Shown: one piece after another, positions 34,971-43,555 of the stretch | Layout of the letters: each line of letters begins with the position of its first letter | How positions within the stretch are numbered: the stretch's first letter is position 1 | Source of the DNA: Chloroflexota bacterium | GTDB lineage: Bacteria; Chloroflexota; UBA11872 | Direction: 5' to 3' | Length of the DNA: 64,000 nt | NCBI GenBank assembly: GCA_026706485.1 | Contig: JAPOYR010000010.1 | Coordinates: forward strand, 62,001 to 126,000 | The notes under the pieces: generated by a model | Seen by the model: the letters and a program-made list of their open reading frames with translations, nothing else | Databases searched by the model: none | Told to the model about the DNA's origin: nothing | Program-made: the position numbers and the translations under genes

Positions 34971-35549
34971 GTGATCAGCACGGCGCCGACACCGACGATC
35001 GAGGCGGCAGGCATCGTGAGCCGCGTGCGCGAGCTTGCCGGAGACGCATCCGAAGGTGGCCGCGTGGTGCGGGGCGACCCCGTCGTCGAGATTTCATCCG
35101 ATGCCGTCAACACGCTGGCCGAAGCGCTGCGCGATGACGCCGAGTTGGGCTTCGAGCAGCTGATCGACCTGACGGCGGTGCACTGGCCGGCCGATGTCGG
35201 GCGCGAGTTCGAGCTGGTCTACCAGTACCGCTCGCTCAGCAACAACCTGTTCCTCCGGGTAAAGACGCGCGTATGCGACGGCGGCTCGGTCGCCACGCTG
35301 GCCCACACCTACCAGTCCGCGCGCTGGCTGGAGCGCGAGGTGCACGATCTGTTCGGCGTGCGCTTCGAGGGCCATCCGGACCTGCGCCGCGTGCTCCTGC
35401 CCGAGGGCTACGAAGGCCACCCGCTGCGCAAGGACTATCCGGTCGAGGGCCCGACCTTCCCCGAGGACGCCCACCGCAACGATCTGTTCGGACAGCTGGA
35501 CCCGGATGACTTCTGGGACGAGCCGGAGGCCGGAGCGTCGGGCTCATGA
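34971..35549 (+). CDS. nuoC: NADH-quinone oxidoreductase subunit C
   Basis: 192 residues from GTG 34971. The C-terminal signature ERE-V-HDLFGVRFEGHPDLRR followed by LRKDYP is the 30-kDa subunit mark. NuoC sits on the peripheral arm between NuoB and NuoD and has no cofactor. The protein is not fused to NuoB: no CxxC-type N2-binding segment is present. It overlaps nuoD by 4 bases. Confidence 0.95.
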   Translation: MISTAPTPTIEAAGIVSRVRELAGDASEGGRVVRGDPVVEISSDAVNTLAEALRDDAELGFEQLIDLTAVHWPADVGREFELVYQYRSLSNNLFLRVKTRVCDGGSVATLAHTYQSARWLEREVHDLFGVRFEGHPDLRRVLLPEGYEGHPLRKDYPVEGPTFPEDAHRNDLFGQLDPDDFWDEPEAGASGS

Positions 35550-36778
35550 GCGTCGAAACCGGCACCGCCAGCATGTTCGGCGATATCGAACAGGTCAGCG
35601 AAAACCAGATGGTGCTCAACATGGGGCCGCAGCATCCCAGCACACACGGCGTGATGCGGTTGCTCATCGAGGTCGACGGCGAAACGGTCACCAAGTGCAC
35701 GCCGGACGTGGGATTCCTGCACCGCGGCGTGGAGAAGCTCATCGAGACCCACGACTACCGCGGCGGCATCACGCTCACCGACCGCATGGACTACACCGCC
35801 GGCCCGTCGAACAACATGGGCTATCTCATGGCCATCGAGAAGCTGATGGGCATGGAGGACGAAATCCCGCTGCGGGCCAAGCTGCTGCGCACGGCGGTGG
35901 CCGAACTGTCGCGCCTGGCGTCCCATCACATCTGGATCGGCACGCACGCGCTGGACATCGGCGCCATGTCGGCCTTCCTGTGGTCCCTGCGCGAGCGCGA
36001 GAAGATCCTGTATCTCTTCGAGCAGGCCTGCGGCGCGCGCCTCACAACGTCGTTCATGCGCGTGGGCGGCACCGGCCCGCACGACGTCCCCGAGAGTTGG
36101 GTGGAGAACGTTGATGCGTTTCTCGACAGCTATACCCTCGACGAGCTCAACAGCCTCCTCACCGGCAACGAGATCTTCCAGAGCCGCACTCGCGGCGTGG
36201 GCGTCATTCCCGCCGAGCAAGCCCTGAGCTACGGGCTCACCGGCCCTTCCCTTCGGGGATCGGGCGTGGACTGGGACCTGCGCAAAGCGCGGCCCTACGC
36301 CGCCTATGACTTGTGCGACTTCGAGATTCCCGTGTTCCCTGAGGGCGACGTCTACGCGCGCTACCTGGTGCGGCTCAACGAGATGTACCAAGCGACGCGG
36401 ATCGTGCGGCAGTGCATGGAGCACCTCCGCGATCTGCCGCCGGACGCCCCGTCCAACGCGGACCGTCCCGACCTGGTGCCGCCGGACGTGGGGCGGGTGC
36501 CATTCGACATGGAAGCGATGATCAATCACTTCAAGCTGGTCATGCACGGAGTCCAACCCCCGGTCGGCGAGGCCTACTTCGGCATTGAGGGCCCCAAGGG
36601 CGAGTTGGGCTACTACTTCGTAAGCGACGGCAGCGGCATGCCCTATCGCTGCCACGTACGCTCGCCGTCGTTCGTCAATCTCGGCGTCATGGAGGATGCG
36701 GCGGTCGGCGGCCTGATCGCCGACACCGTGGCGCTGATCGGAAGCATCGACATCGTGTTGGGCGAGGTGGACCGGTGA
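35546..36778 (+). CDS. nuoD: NADH-quinone oxidoreductase subunit D
   Basis: 410 residues. The 49-kDa subunit of the quinone site. It has NMGPQHPSTHGVMR with the His that contacts quinone, DVGFLHRGVEKL, MDYTAGPSNNMGY and the C-terminal RCHVRSPSFVNL. No hydrogenase-type Cys ligands remain, as expected for complex I. The gene overlaps nuoC by 4 bases and nuoG by 4 bases. Confidence 0.96.
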   Translation: MSVETGTASMFGDIEQVSENQMVLNMGPQHPSTHGVMRLLIEVDGETVTKCTPDVGFLHRGVEKLIETHDYRGGITLTDRMDYTAGPSNNMGYLMAIEKLMGMEDEIPLRAKLLRTAVAELSRLASHHIWIGTHALDIGAMSAFLWSLREREKILYLFEQACGARLTTSFMRVGGTGPHDVPESWVENVDAFLDSYTLDELNSLLTGNEIFQSRTRGVGVIPAEQALSYGLTGPSLRGSGVDWDLRKARPYAAYDLCDFEIPVFPEGDVYARYLVRLNEMYQATRIVRQCMEHLRDLPPDAPSNADRPDLVPPDVGRVPFDMEAMINHFKLVMHGVQPPVGEAYFGIEGPKGELGYYFVSDGSGMPYRCHVRSPSFVNLGVMEDAAVGGLIADTVALIGSIDIVLGEVDR

Positions 36779-39207
36779 GCAACGAACTCATCAGCCTTAC
36801 GGTTGACGGCGTCGAGGTGCAGGTGCCCGCGGGCTCCACGGTCCTGCAAGCCTGTGAGTCGATCGGCGTCGACATTCCAACGCTCTGTACCGATCCGCGT
36901 CTCGACCCTTACGGCGCTTGCCGCATGTGCGTGGTGGAGATCCAGCCCGGGCCGCCGCGGCCCATGGCCTCCTGCACCATGCAGGCCGCGCCCGGCATGA
37001 ACGTGGTCACGGACAGCAAGTCGATCAAGGAAATCCGCAAGCACGTGATCGAGTTGCAGCTCCAGCACCACCCGCTGGACTGCCCCTACTGCGACCAGGC
37101 CGGCACGTGCGAGCTGCAAGACGAGACCTTCGATCAGGAGATCTTCCAAAGCCCCTACGAGACGGTGCCCAAGGCCCATCCCGAGGAAATCCTCAACGAG
37201 GTGATCCTCATCAACCACAACCGCTGCATCCTGTGCGGCCGCTGCGTGCGGATCTGCGACGAGCAGATCGGCGTCTACGCCCTTGACTTTGTCCATCGGG
37301 CCATCGGCACGTTCATCGCGCCGGCGCAACACAAGGAGATGGACTGCGAACGCTGCGGCATGTGCATCGAGACGTGCCCGGTGGGCGCGCTGCTCAGCCG
37401 CCCGTTCAAGCATGCGGCACGGAGCTGGCAGACCGACAAGACCGCGTCGACTTGCCCGCACTGCTCGGTGGGCTGCTCATTGCTCGTGGAGTCCCGCCAC
37501 GGCGACGTGGTGCGCACGCGCACCAACGGCCTGGAGGAACCGGCCAACGGCATCCTCTGCGCCAAGGGATTCTTCGGTCATTCGTTCGTCAACAGCGGCG
37601 ACCGGCTGACGCAGCCGCTCATCCGCCGTGACGGGCGCCTGGAACCGGCAACCTGGCGTGAGGCCATTTCCCACGTCGGCGGCGCGCTGCGCGGCGTGAT
37701 CGACCGCGACGGCCCCAGCGCGGTTGGCGCGGTCGGTTCGCCGAACTGCACCAACGAAGACAACTACGCCCTGCAGCGATTTACGCGAGACGTGATCGGC
37801 AGCAACAACGTCTACAGCCAGTCCGGCGGCTTCCACGAGACGTTCCACGCGCTCACGTCGGTGCTGGGCGGCCAGGCCGTACTGCGATCACAAAATGAGC
37901 TGCTGGAGTCGGACGTGATCCTGGTGATCGGCGCCGACATCGGCCAGACCCACAACGTCATCGGTGCGCACATCAAGCGCGCCGCGCGGCGGAACGGCCG
38001 CCAGTTGCTCGTGGCCACGCGGCTGGCCAGCACACTCGACCGATACGCGGCGGCCACCGTGCGCGTGCGACCCGGCGGCGAGGCGGCATTGCTGGCCGCG
38101 CTGGCCGGGCGTGACGACCTGCCCGAAGCCGTGACCGGCGCTTCCGACGAATCGCTGCAGGCTATGCGCAAAGCCCTCGCGGCCGCCGGCTCCATTGCCG
38201 TCGTGTGGGATACCGGCGTTTGGACGCTGGGCCGCACCACGGAGTTGGCTTCAGCCGCGGCCGGCCTCGCGCAGGCGTTTGCGGACGTCCGCCTGTTTCC
38301 GCTGGCGGAACGGGCCAACACGGTGGGCACGCTGCTGACCGGAATGGCGCCCGACACGCTGCCGGGCTTGCGGCCCGTCAGCGATGCCGATGCACGGGCC
38401 GAGGTCGAGGGTGCGACCGGCGCGCCGCCGCCACAGGACCCGGGGCCGTCCCTCGACGCCTTCCTGGAGGGCGATGCCAAGGCGCTGTACGTGATGGGCG
38501 AGGACCTAGTCGGCAGTGCCGGCGATCCCGACGCCATGCGTGGGCAACTGGAAGGCCTCGATCTTCTGATCGTCCAAGACATCTTCATGAGCCCGACCGC
38601 CGAGGTGGCCGACGTGGTGCTTCCGGGCGCCTCGTTCGCGGAAAAGGGCGGCCACTTCACCAACTTCGAGGGTCGGCGCGGCGCGCTCGCTCCGGCCATC
38701 ATCCCCGTCGGCGATTCCCGCCCGGACTGGGAGATCATCGCGAGGCTCGCCGCCGCGCTCGGCAACGACTTCGGCTGGCGATCGCACGAGCCGATCTCGG
38801 CGGAGCTCGAGCGCCTCTGGCGCATGCCCGACATCGAAGGCGGCGAGCCGGTCGCCGACCTCAACGGGGCGTTGGCGCAGACCAACGGTTCGGCGGGCTT
38901 CACGCTCGCCACCGAGCAGCACCTCTATACCGCCGGCGTGACCGGTCGGCACGCGCCGAGCCTGTCCCTGATGCTGCCGGAGGCCGTTGCCGAGCTCAAT
39001 CCCTCGGACGCCCAGGACCTCGGCTTGGTCGACGGCGACCCCATCAGCGTGGCGTCGCACACCGGAGCGCTGAATCTCAAGACCCTGGTGGCGAGCCGGG
39101 TGCCGCGCGGCGTCGTCAATCTGCCGGACCGATTCCTCGATGCGCCGCCGCGGCGCCTCGACCCCACGGGCCCGAATGGGATTCCCGTGCAAGTGACGAA
39201 GCGTTAG
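36775..39207 (+). CDS. nuoG: NADH-quinone oxidoreductase subunit G, with formate-dehydrogenase-like C-terminal domain
   Basis: 810 residues from GTG 36775. The N-terminal [2Fe-2S] ligands are C38, C49, C52 and C67. H99, C103, C106 and C112 form the His-ligated cluster. Two ferredoxin motifs follow (C151-C161 and C191-C201). A C227-x2-C230-x3-C234 plus C262 motif starts the molybdopterin-type domain. The position of the catalytic Cys/Sec in formate dehydrogenases reads NVYSQSGGFHETFH, so no molybdenum ligand is visible and FDH activity is not expected. With no nuoE or nuoF here, this subunit probably receives electrons from another donor or from subunits encoded elsewhere. Confidence 0.9.
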   Translation: MSNELISLTVDGVEVQVPAGSTVLQACESIGVDIPTLCTDPRLDPYGACRMCVVEIQPGPPRPMASCTMQAAPGMNVVTDSKSIKEIRKHVIELQLQHHPLDCPYCDQAGTCELQDETFDQEIFQSPYETVPKAHPEEILNEVILINHNRCILCGRCVRICDEQIGVYALDFVHRAIGTFIAPAQHKEMDCERCGMCIETCPVGALLSRPFKHAARSWQTDKTASTCPHCSVGCSLLVESRHGDVVRTRTNGLEEPANGILCAKGFFGHSFVNSGDRLTQPLIRRDGRLEPATWREAISHVGGALRGVIDRDGPSAVGAVGSPNCTNEDNYALQRFTRDVIGSNNVYSQSGGFHETFHALTSVLGGQAVLRSQNELLESDVILVIGADIGQTHNVIGAHIKRAARRNGRQLLVATRLASTLDRYAAATVRVRPGGEAALLAALAGRDDLPEAVTGASDESLQAMRKALAAAGSIAVVWDTGVWTLGRTTELASAAAGLAQAFADVRLFPLAERANTVGTLLTGMAPDTLPGLRPVSDADARAEVEGATGAPPPQDPGPSLDAFLEGDAKALYVMGEDLVGSAGDPDAMRGQLEGLDLLIVQDIFMSPTAEVADVVLPGASFAEKGGHFTNFEGRRGALAPAIIPVGDSRPDWEIIARLAAALGNDFGWRSHEPISAELERLWRMPDIEGGEPVADLNGALAQTNGSAGFTLATEQHLYTAGVTGRHAPSLSLMLPEAVAELNPSDAQDLGLVDGDPISVASHTGALNLKTLVASRVPRGVVNLPDRFLDAPPRRLDPTGPNGIPVQVTKR

Positions 39208-39210
39208 CCG

Positions 39211-40212
39211 ATGGACGGCTGGGAATGGCTGATCGTCGCCATCAAGTGCGTGGTGATCCTGCTGATCTTCCTGGGCGCGCCGCTGATCCTGGTGCTGGTC
39301 GAGCGCTGGACGCTCGGGCGCCTGCAATCGCGCATCGGCCCCAACCGCGTGGGGTGGAGCGGAACGCTGCAAACGGCGGCCGACGGGCTGAAGCTGGGCA
39401 TCAAGGAAGACCTGATTCCACGCGGCGCCGACAAGCTCGTCTTCTGGTTTGGGCCGGTATTCCTGGTGGTGCCGGCGCTGGCCGCGTGGGCCATCGTGCC
39501 CGTTGGGCCGAAGGTCGGCCTCGGTCGAGACATCGGTTTGTGGGCCGTCGACCTGAACGTGGGCATCCTGTTCTTCCTCGCCATGGGCTCGCTGGGTGTC
39601 TACGGCGTGGTCATGTCGGGATGGTCGTCCAACAGCAAATACGCCCACTTCGGCGCGCTGCGCGCCAGCGCCCAGGTCATCAGCTACGAGCTCATCATGG
39701 GGCTGGCGGTGCTGGCCGTGATTCTCTACGCCGGGTCGCTCAGCCTCATCGATATCGTCGAGCAGCAGCGCGGGCTATGGTTCATCGTCCCGCAGTTCGT
39801 AGGGTTTCTGCTCTTCGTGATTGCCGGCGTGGCCGAGACCAATCGCGTGCCGTTCGACCTGCCGGAAGCCGAAAGCGAGATCGTCGCCGGCTTCCACGTG
39901 GAGTACTCCGGTATGCGATTCGCGATGTTCTTCATCGCCGAGTACGCCAACATCATCCTGATCTCGGCCATCATCACCACGCTCTATCTCGGCGGCTGGC
40001 TGGGCTGGACCATTCCGGGCATGGAAGGCCTAACCGGTATCGTCTGGTTCGCGCTGAAGACCGTCGCGTTCATTGCGATGTTCCTGCTGCTGCGGGCCGC
40101 CCTGCCCCGGCTGCGCTACGACCAGCTCATGAGCTTCTGCTGGAAGTTCCTCATGCCCATCGGAATCATCAACGTGCTTCTGGCCGCCGGCCTGCGCATG
40201 GCATGGAGTTGA
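39211..40212 (+). CDS. nuoH: NADH-quinone oxidoreductase subunit H
   Basis: 333 residues with about eight membrane helices. The quinone-channel loop is present: ERWTLGRLQSRIGPNRVG near the N-terminus and GVAETNRVPFDLPEAESEIV in the middle, with the conserved EAESE acidic run, then HVEYSGMRFAMFF. It joins the peripheral arm to the membrane arm. It starts 3 bases after nuoG and lies 7 before nuoI. Confidence 0.96.
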   Translation: MDGWEWLIVAIKCVVILLIFLGAPLILVLVERWTLGRLQSRIGPNRVGWSGTLQTAADGLKLGIKEDLIPRGADKLVFWFGPVFLVVPALAAWAIVPVGPKVGLGRDIGLWAVDLNVGILFFLAMGSLGVYGVVMSGWSSNSKYAHFGALRASAQVISYELIMGLAVLAVILYAGSLSLIDIVEQQRGLWFIVPQFVGFLLFVIAGVAETNRVPFDLPEAESEIVAGFHVEYSGMRFAMFFIAEYANIILISAIITTLYLGGWLGWTIPGMEGLTGIVWFALKTVAFIAMFLLLRAALPRLRYDQLMSFCWKFLMPIGIINVLLAAGLRMAWS

Positions 40213-40219
40213 GAACGCG

Positions 40220-40711
40220 ATGCCGCTAGGTTCAGGAATTCTCAAAGGCTTCGCCACCGTCTTCAAGGTGGGCGCGCGCAAGCCGGCCACGATCATGTAC
40301 CCCGAGAACGTGCGCGACATCGCCTATCGCTTCCGGGGTCAGGTCGGCATGCGCCGCGACGAGGTCACGAACGGCCTCACGTGCGTGGGCTGCGGACTCT
40401 GCGAGACGGCATGCCCGAACGACGTAATTCGTGTCGACACGAGCGAGGGGGAAGACGGCACCCGCGTGGTGGACCGCTATCTCTTCGACGTGGGTCGCTG
40501 CGTCTTCTGCTACTTCTGCATCGAGGCCTGCCCGGTCGACGCGCTCCAGCGAACCCACGACTTTCACCTGGTCACCGAGGATCGCCGCGGTCTGTTGATC
40601 GACGGCTTCAAGATGATTGAAATCTACGAGCACGATCTGGAAAACCGGTCGCTCGAAGACCAAAACATCGGTCCGGGAACACGTCCCCGGCTGTGGTTCG
40701 GCGATGACTGA
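40220..40711 (+). CDS. nuoI: NADH-quinone oxidoreductase subunit I
   Basis: 163 residues. Two [4Fe-4S] motifs: C55-x2-C58-x2-C61-x3-C65 (TCVGCGLCETACPNDVI) and C94-x2-C97-x2-C100-x3-C104 (CVFCYFCIEACPVDAL). These are clusters N6a and N6b on the way from NuoG to N2 in NuoB. It overlaps nuoJ by 8 bases. Confidence 0.95.
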   Translation: MPLGSGILKGFATVFKVGARKPATIMYPENVRDIAYRFRGQVGMRRDEVTNGLTCVGCGLCETACPNDVIRVDTSEGEDGTRVVDRYLFDVGRCVFCYFCIEACPVDALQRTHDFHLVTEDRRGLLIDGFKMIEIYEHDLENRSLEDQNIGPGTRPRLWFGDD

Positions 40712-41294
40712 CAACCTCGCCGAAGTCATCGCCTTTTGGTATCTCGCCTTCATGGCCGTCACGGGCGGCGTGGGGGTGCTGGCGCTTCGCAACCCCGTGC
40801 ACTCGGCCCTGTCGCTGGTCTACGTGATTTTCCACGTAGCCGGGCTGTTCGTGATCCTGGGCGCCGGATTCCTGGCCGTGGTCCAGATCATCGTCTACGC
40901 CGGCGCCATCGTGGTGCTGTTTCTCTTCACGCTGATGATGCTGGATATGCGCGGAATCGCGCACGAGCGGTTCGTCCACCGTCAGCTGTGGCTGGCGCTG
41001 CCGTTGGCCGTGCTGCTCGCGATTGAGGCCGTGTTCGTCGGCGTGGGCACGCCCGAGGTCCGCGAGGCGTTTCTGGGGGCATTTCCGCCGCAGACGATCT
41101 CGGACCTCGGCGGCAGCACCCAGGCCATCGCCGCGGTCCTGTTTAGCGAGTACCTGCTGCCGTTCGAGGTAGCCAGCGTCCTGCTGCTCGTCGCGGCCAT
41201 CGGCGCGATCATCCTGGCGCGGCGCTTCGATCGCGAGCTCGAAGCCATGCCGGACGCAGCCGAGGCTGGCGAGTCGGGCGAGGCTGCCTCCTGA
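40704..41294 (+). CDS. nuoJ: NADH-quinone oxidoreductase subunit J
   Basis: 196 residues from ATG 40704, which overlaps the nuoI stop. An upstream start at 40617 lies inside nuoI and is rejected. Five membrane helices, with the family pattern NPVHSALSLVYVIFHVAG followed by VVQIIVYAGAIVVLFLFTLMML, the segment with the pi-bulge that changes conformation during turnover. The C-terminus is acidic. Its stop overlaps the nuoK ATG by one base. Confidence 0.95.
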   Translation: MTDNLAEVIAFWYLAFMAVTGGVGVLALRNPVHSALSLVYVIFHVAGLFVILGAGFLAVVQIIVYAGAIVVLFLFTLMMLDMRGIAHERFVHRQLWLALPLAVLLAIEAVFVGVGTPEVREAFLGAFPPQTISDLGGSTQAIAAVLFSEYLLPFEVASVLLLVAAIGAIILARRFDRELEAMPDAAEAGESGEAAS

Positions 41295-41593
41295 TGGATC
41301 TCAACGCTTACCTGGTCGTCGGCGGCCTGCTCTTCTCGCTCGGAGTGCTGGGCACGCTGCTGCGCCGCAACATCATTGTGATGCTCATTTCGATCGAGCT
41401 GATGCTCAACGGCGCCAACCTCACGCTGGCGGCCTTCTCGACCTTCCTCGAGGACATGGCCGGCAACGTGATGGTCATCTTCTCGCTCACCGTCGCGGCG
41501 GCCGAGGTCGCCGTCGGTCTGGCGATCCTGGTCGCCCTGAGCCGCGTATTCCCCGTGGTCAACATCGACCAGTTGGACGATCTGCGCGGATGA
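41294..41593 (+). CDS. nuoK: NADH-quinone oxidoreductase subunit K
   Basis: 99 residues, three membrane helices. The conserved Glu residues for proton transfer are in ISIELMLNGANLTLAAFS and in VAAAEVAVGLAI. It is part of the antiporter-like membrane arm next to NuoJ and NuoN. Followed by a 30-base gap before nuoL, the widest spacing in the cluster. Confidence 0.95.
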   Translation: MDLNAYLVVGGLLFSLGVLGTLLRRNIIVMLISIELMLNGANLTLAAFSTFLEDMAGNVMVIFSLTVAAAEVAVGLAILVALSRVFPVVNIDQLDDLRG

Positions 41594-41623
41594 CCCCGCA
41601 CCTCGCGCAGCAAGGCGGCGGCC

Positions 41624-43555
41624 GTGTTTGAGGTCGTCTGGCTGATCCCGTTCGCGCCGCTGTTGGGGTTCGTCGTCAACGGCGTCGCCGGGCGGCGCAT
41701 CCCGCGCGCGACCGGCTGGATTTCCACCGGCGCCATCCTTGGCTCATTTGTGCTCACCGTCGCGCTGTGGATCGGCGGCATCACGGCGGACCAACCTGGC
41801 TGGACCTTCTATCCATGGGTCGATTCGGGCACGTTCGCCGTCAACATCGGCTTCCTGCTCGACCCGCTCGCCATCGTCATGCTGCTGGTGGTCACGGGCG
41901 TCAGCGCACTGGTGGCGCTCTACTCCGTGGGCTACATGGACCACGACGCGGCGAAGTCCCGGTTCCACACCTGGATTCCGCTCTTCGTGTTCAGCATGGT
42001 CATGCTGGTCATGTCGGACAACCTGCTCCAGCTCTTCATCTTCTGGGAAATGGTGGGGCTGTGCTCGTACCTCCTAATCGGCTACTGGCACGACCGACAC
42101 AGCGCCAACATCGCCGCCACCAAGGCCTTCCTCGTCAATCGCATCGGAGACTTTGGGTTCATCATCGGCATCGTCCTGGCGTTCTTCCACTTCGACACGC
42201 TCCGTTATCGCGAGATCTTCGAGGTCATTGGCGACAAAGACCCGGCCATGACCACGGCCATCGCCTTCCTGCTGTTCGTCGGGGCCATGGGCAAGTCCGC
42301 CCAGTTCCCGCTCCACGTGTGGCTGCCGGACGCTATGGAAGGCCCTACACCCGTCAGCGCGCTGATCCACGCCGCCACGATGGTCACGGCGGGGGTCTAC
42401 ATCGTGGCGCGGATGAATCCGCTCTACACGGTTTCGCCCGAGGCCCTGATCTTCGTCGCCGCCATCGGGACGGTCACCGCTTTCGTCGCCGCGACCATCG
42501 CCCTGGTCCAAACCGACATCAAACGCGTGCTGGCGTATTCAACCGTGAGCCAGCTGGGGCTGATGTTCGTGGCCCTTGGGGCCGGTGCGTATTCCATTGC
42601 CATCTTCCACCTGGCGACGCACGCGTTTTTCAAGGCGCTGCTGTTCCTTGGGTCCGGCAGCGTCATCCACGCCCTCAACGACGAGCAGGACATGCGCCAG
42701 ATGGGCGGGTTGTGGCGCAAGATGCCGCTCACCTACGGCACCTTCCTGCTCGGCGGCCTGGCCCTTGCCGCCGTGTTTCCGCTCGCCGGCTTCTGGAGCA
42801 AGGACGAGATCCTGGCCAGCGCGTTTCTGAAGGCCACCGCACCCGCGGGCGCGTCGCTTGCCGCCGACCACGGCGCGGGCATTTTCTGGCTCTTTTTCAT
42901 CGTCGGCCTGGTGGTGTCGCTCATGACGGCGTTCTACACGCTGCGAATGATCCTGATGACGTTCCACGGCAAGCCGCGGAACCAGGAGCTCCACGACCAC
43001 GCCCATGAATCGCCCTGGGTGATGACCCTGCCGCTCGGCATCCTGGCGATCGGCGCGGTCGTCGCGGGCGCAGCCCTCGGGATTCCGCCCGAGCACGGCT
43101 TTCTCCACGAGTATCTCTACAAGACGGCCGGCATCATCCACTTCGAGGGCGCCGGCGATCCGCCCACGGTGGCGCTCGCCGTCATCTCGACGGTGGTGGC
43201 GCTTGCCGGCGTGGCCATCGCCTACCTCGCCTACCGGCGGGGCGTTCCGATCCCGGACGCCGCGCGCCGTCTGGCTCCGGGCGCCGAGAAGCTTTTCCAG
43301 CGCAAGTGGTACATGGACCATCTCGGCGACGGCCTGATGGTGATGTTGACTCGCGCCATCGCCGTCGTGTCGTGGGGCTTTGACGCCGGCGTCATCGACG
43401 GCCTGGTGAACGCGTCAGGCACAGTCACGCGCCGCCTGAGCGGCGAAGTGCAGCGCTTGCAGACCGGCCAGGCGCAGAACTATGCCCTGCTCATGGTTGT
43501 GGGCATCGTGCTGGTTATCGGCGGGCTCATGATCTTCGGGGGGAACGCCTCATGA
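41624..43555 (+). CDS. nuoL: NADH-quinone oxidoreductase subunit L
   Basis: 643 residues from GTG 41624. The distal antiporter-like subunit with about 15-16 membrane helices and the C-terminal lateral helix. Family marks: FIFWEMVGLCSYLLIGYW with the catalytic Glu, SAQFPLHVWLPDAMEGPTPVSALIHAATMV with the broken helix, and LAYSTVSQLGLMF. The C-terminus (RKWYMDHLGDGL) is also typical. It overlaps nuoM by 4 bases. Confidence 0.96.
   Translation: MFEVVWLIPFAPLLGFVVNGVAGRRIPRATGWISTGAILGSFVLTVALWIGGITADQPGWTFYPWVDSGTFAVNIGFLLDPLAIVMLLVVTGVSALVALYSVGYMDHDAAKSRFHTWIPLFVFSMVMLVMSDNLLQLFIFWEMVGLCSYLLIGYWHDRHSANIAATKAFLVNRIGDFGFIIGIVLAFFHFDTLRYREIFEVIGDKDPAMTTAIAFLLFVGAMGKSAQFPLHVWLPDAMEGPTPVSALIHAATMVTAGVYIVARMNPLYTVSPEALIFVAAIGTVTAFVAATIALVQTDIKRVLAYSTVSQLGLMFVALGAGAYSIAIFHLATHAFFKALLFLGSGSVIHALNDEQDMRQMGGLWRKMPLTYGTFLLGGLALAAVFPLAGFWSKDEILASAFLKATAPAGASLAADHGAGIFWLFFIVGLVVSLMTAFYTLRMILMTFHGKPRNQELHDHAHESPWVMTLPLGILAIGAVVAGAALGIPPEHGFLHEYLYKTAGIIHFEGAGDPPTVALAVISTVVALAGVAIAYLAYRRGVPIPDAARRLAPGAEKLFQRKWYMDHLGDGLMVMLTRAIAVVSWGFDAGVIDGLVNASGTVTRRLSGEVQRLQTGQAQNYALLMVVGIVLVIGGLMIFGGNAS

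Noticed and set aside
34971-35549. nuoB hidden as a NuoB-NuoC fusion
   Set aside because: The protein is only 192 residues and starts with a NuoC-type domain; no N2 cluster cysteines are present.
36775-39207. nuoG as a formate dehydrogenase
   Set aside because: No Cys or Sec is present at the molybdenum-ligand position, and the gene sits inside a nuo cluster with the N-terminal NuoG cluster motifs.
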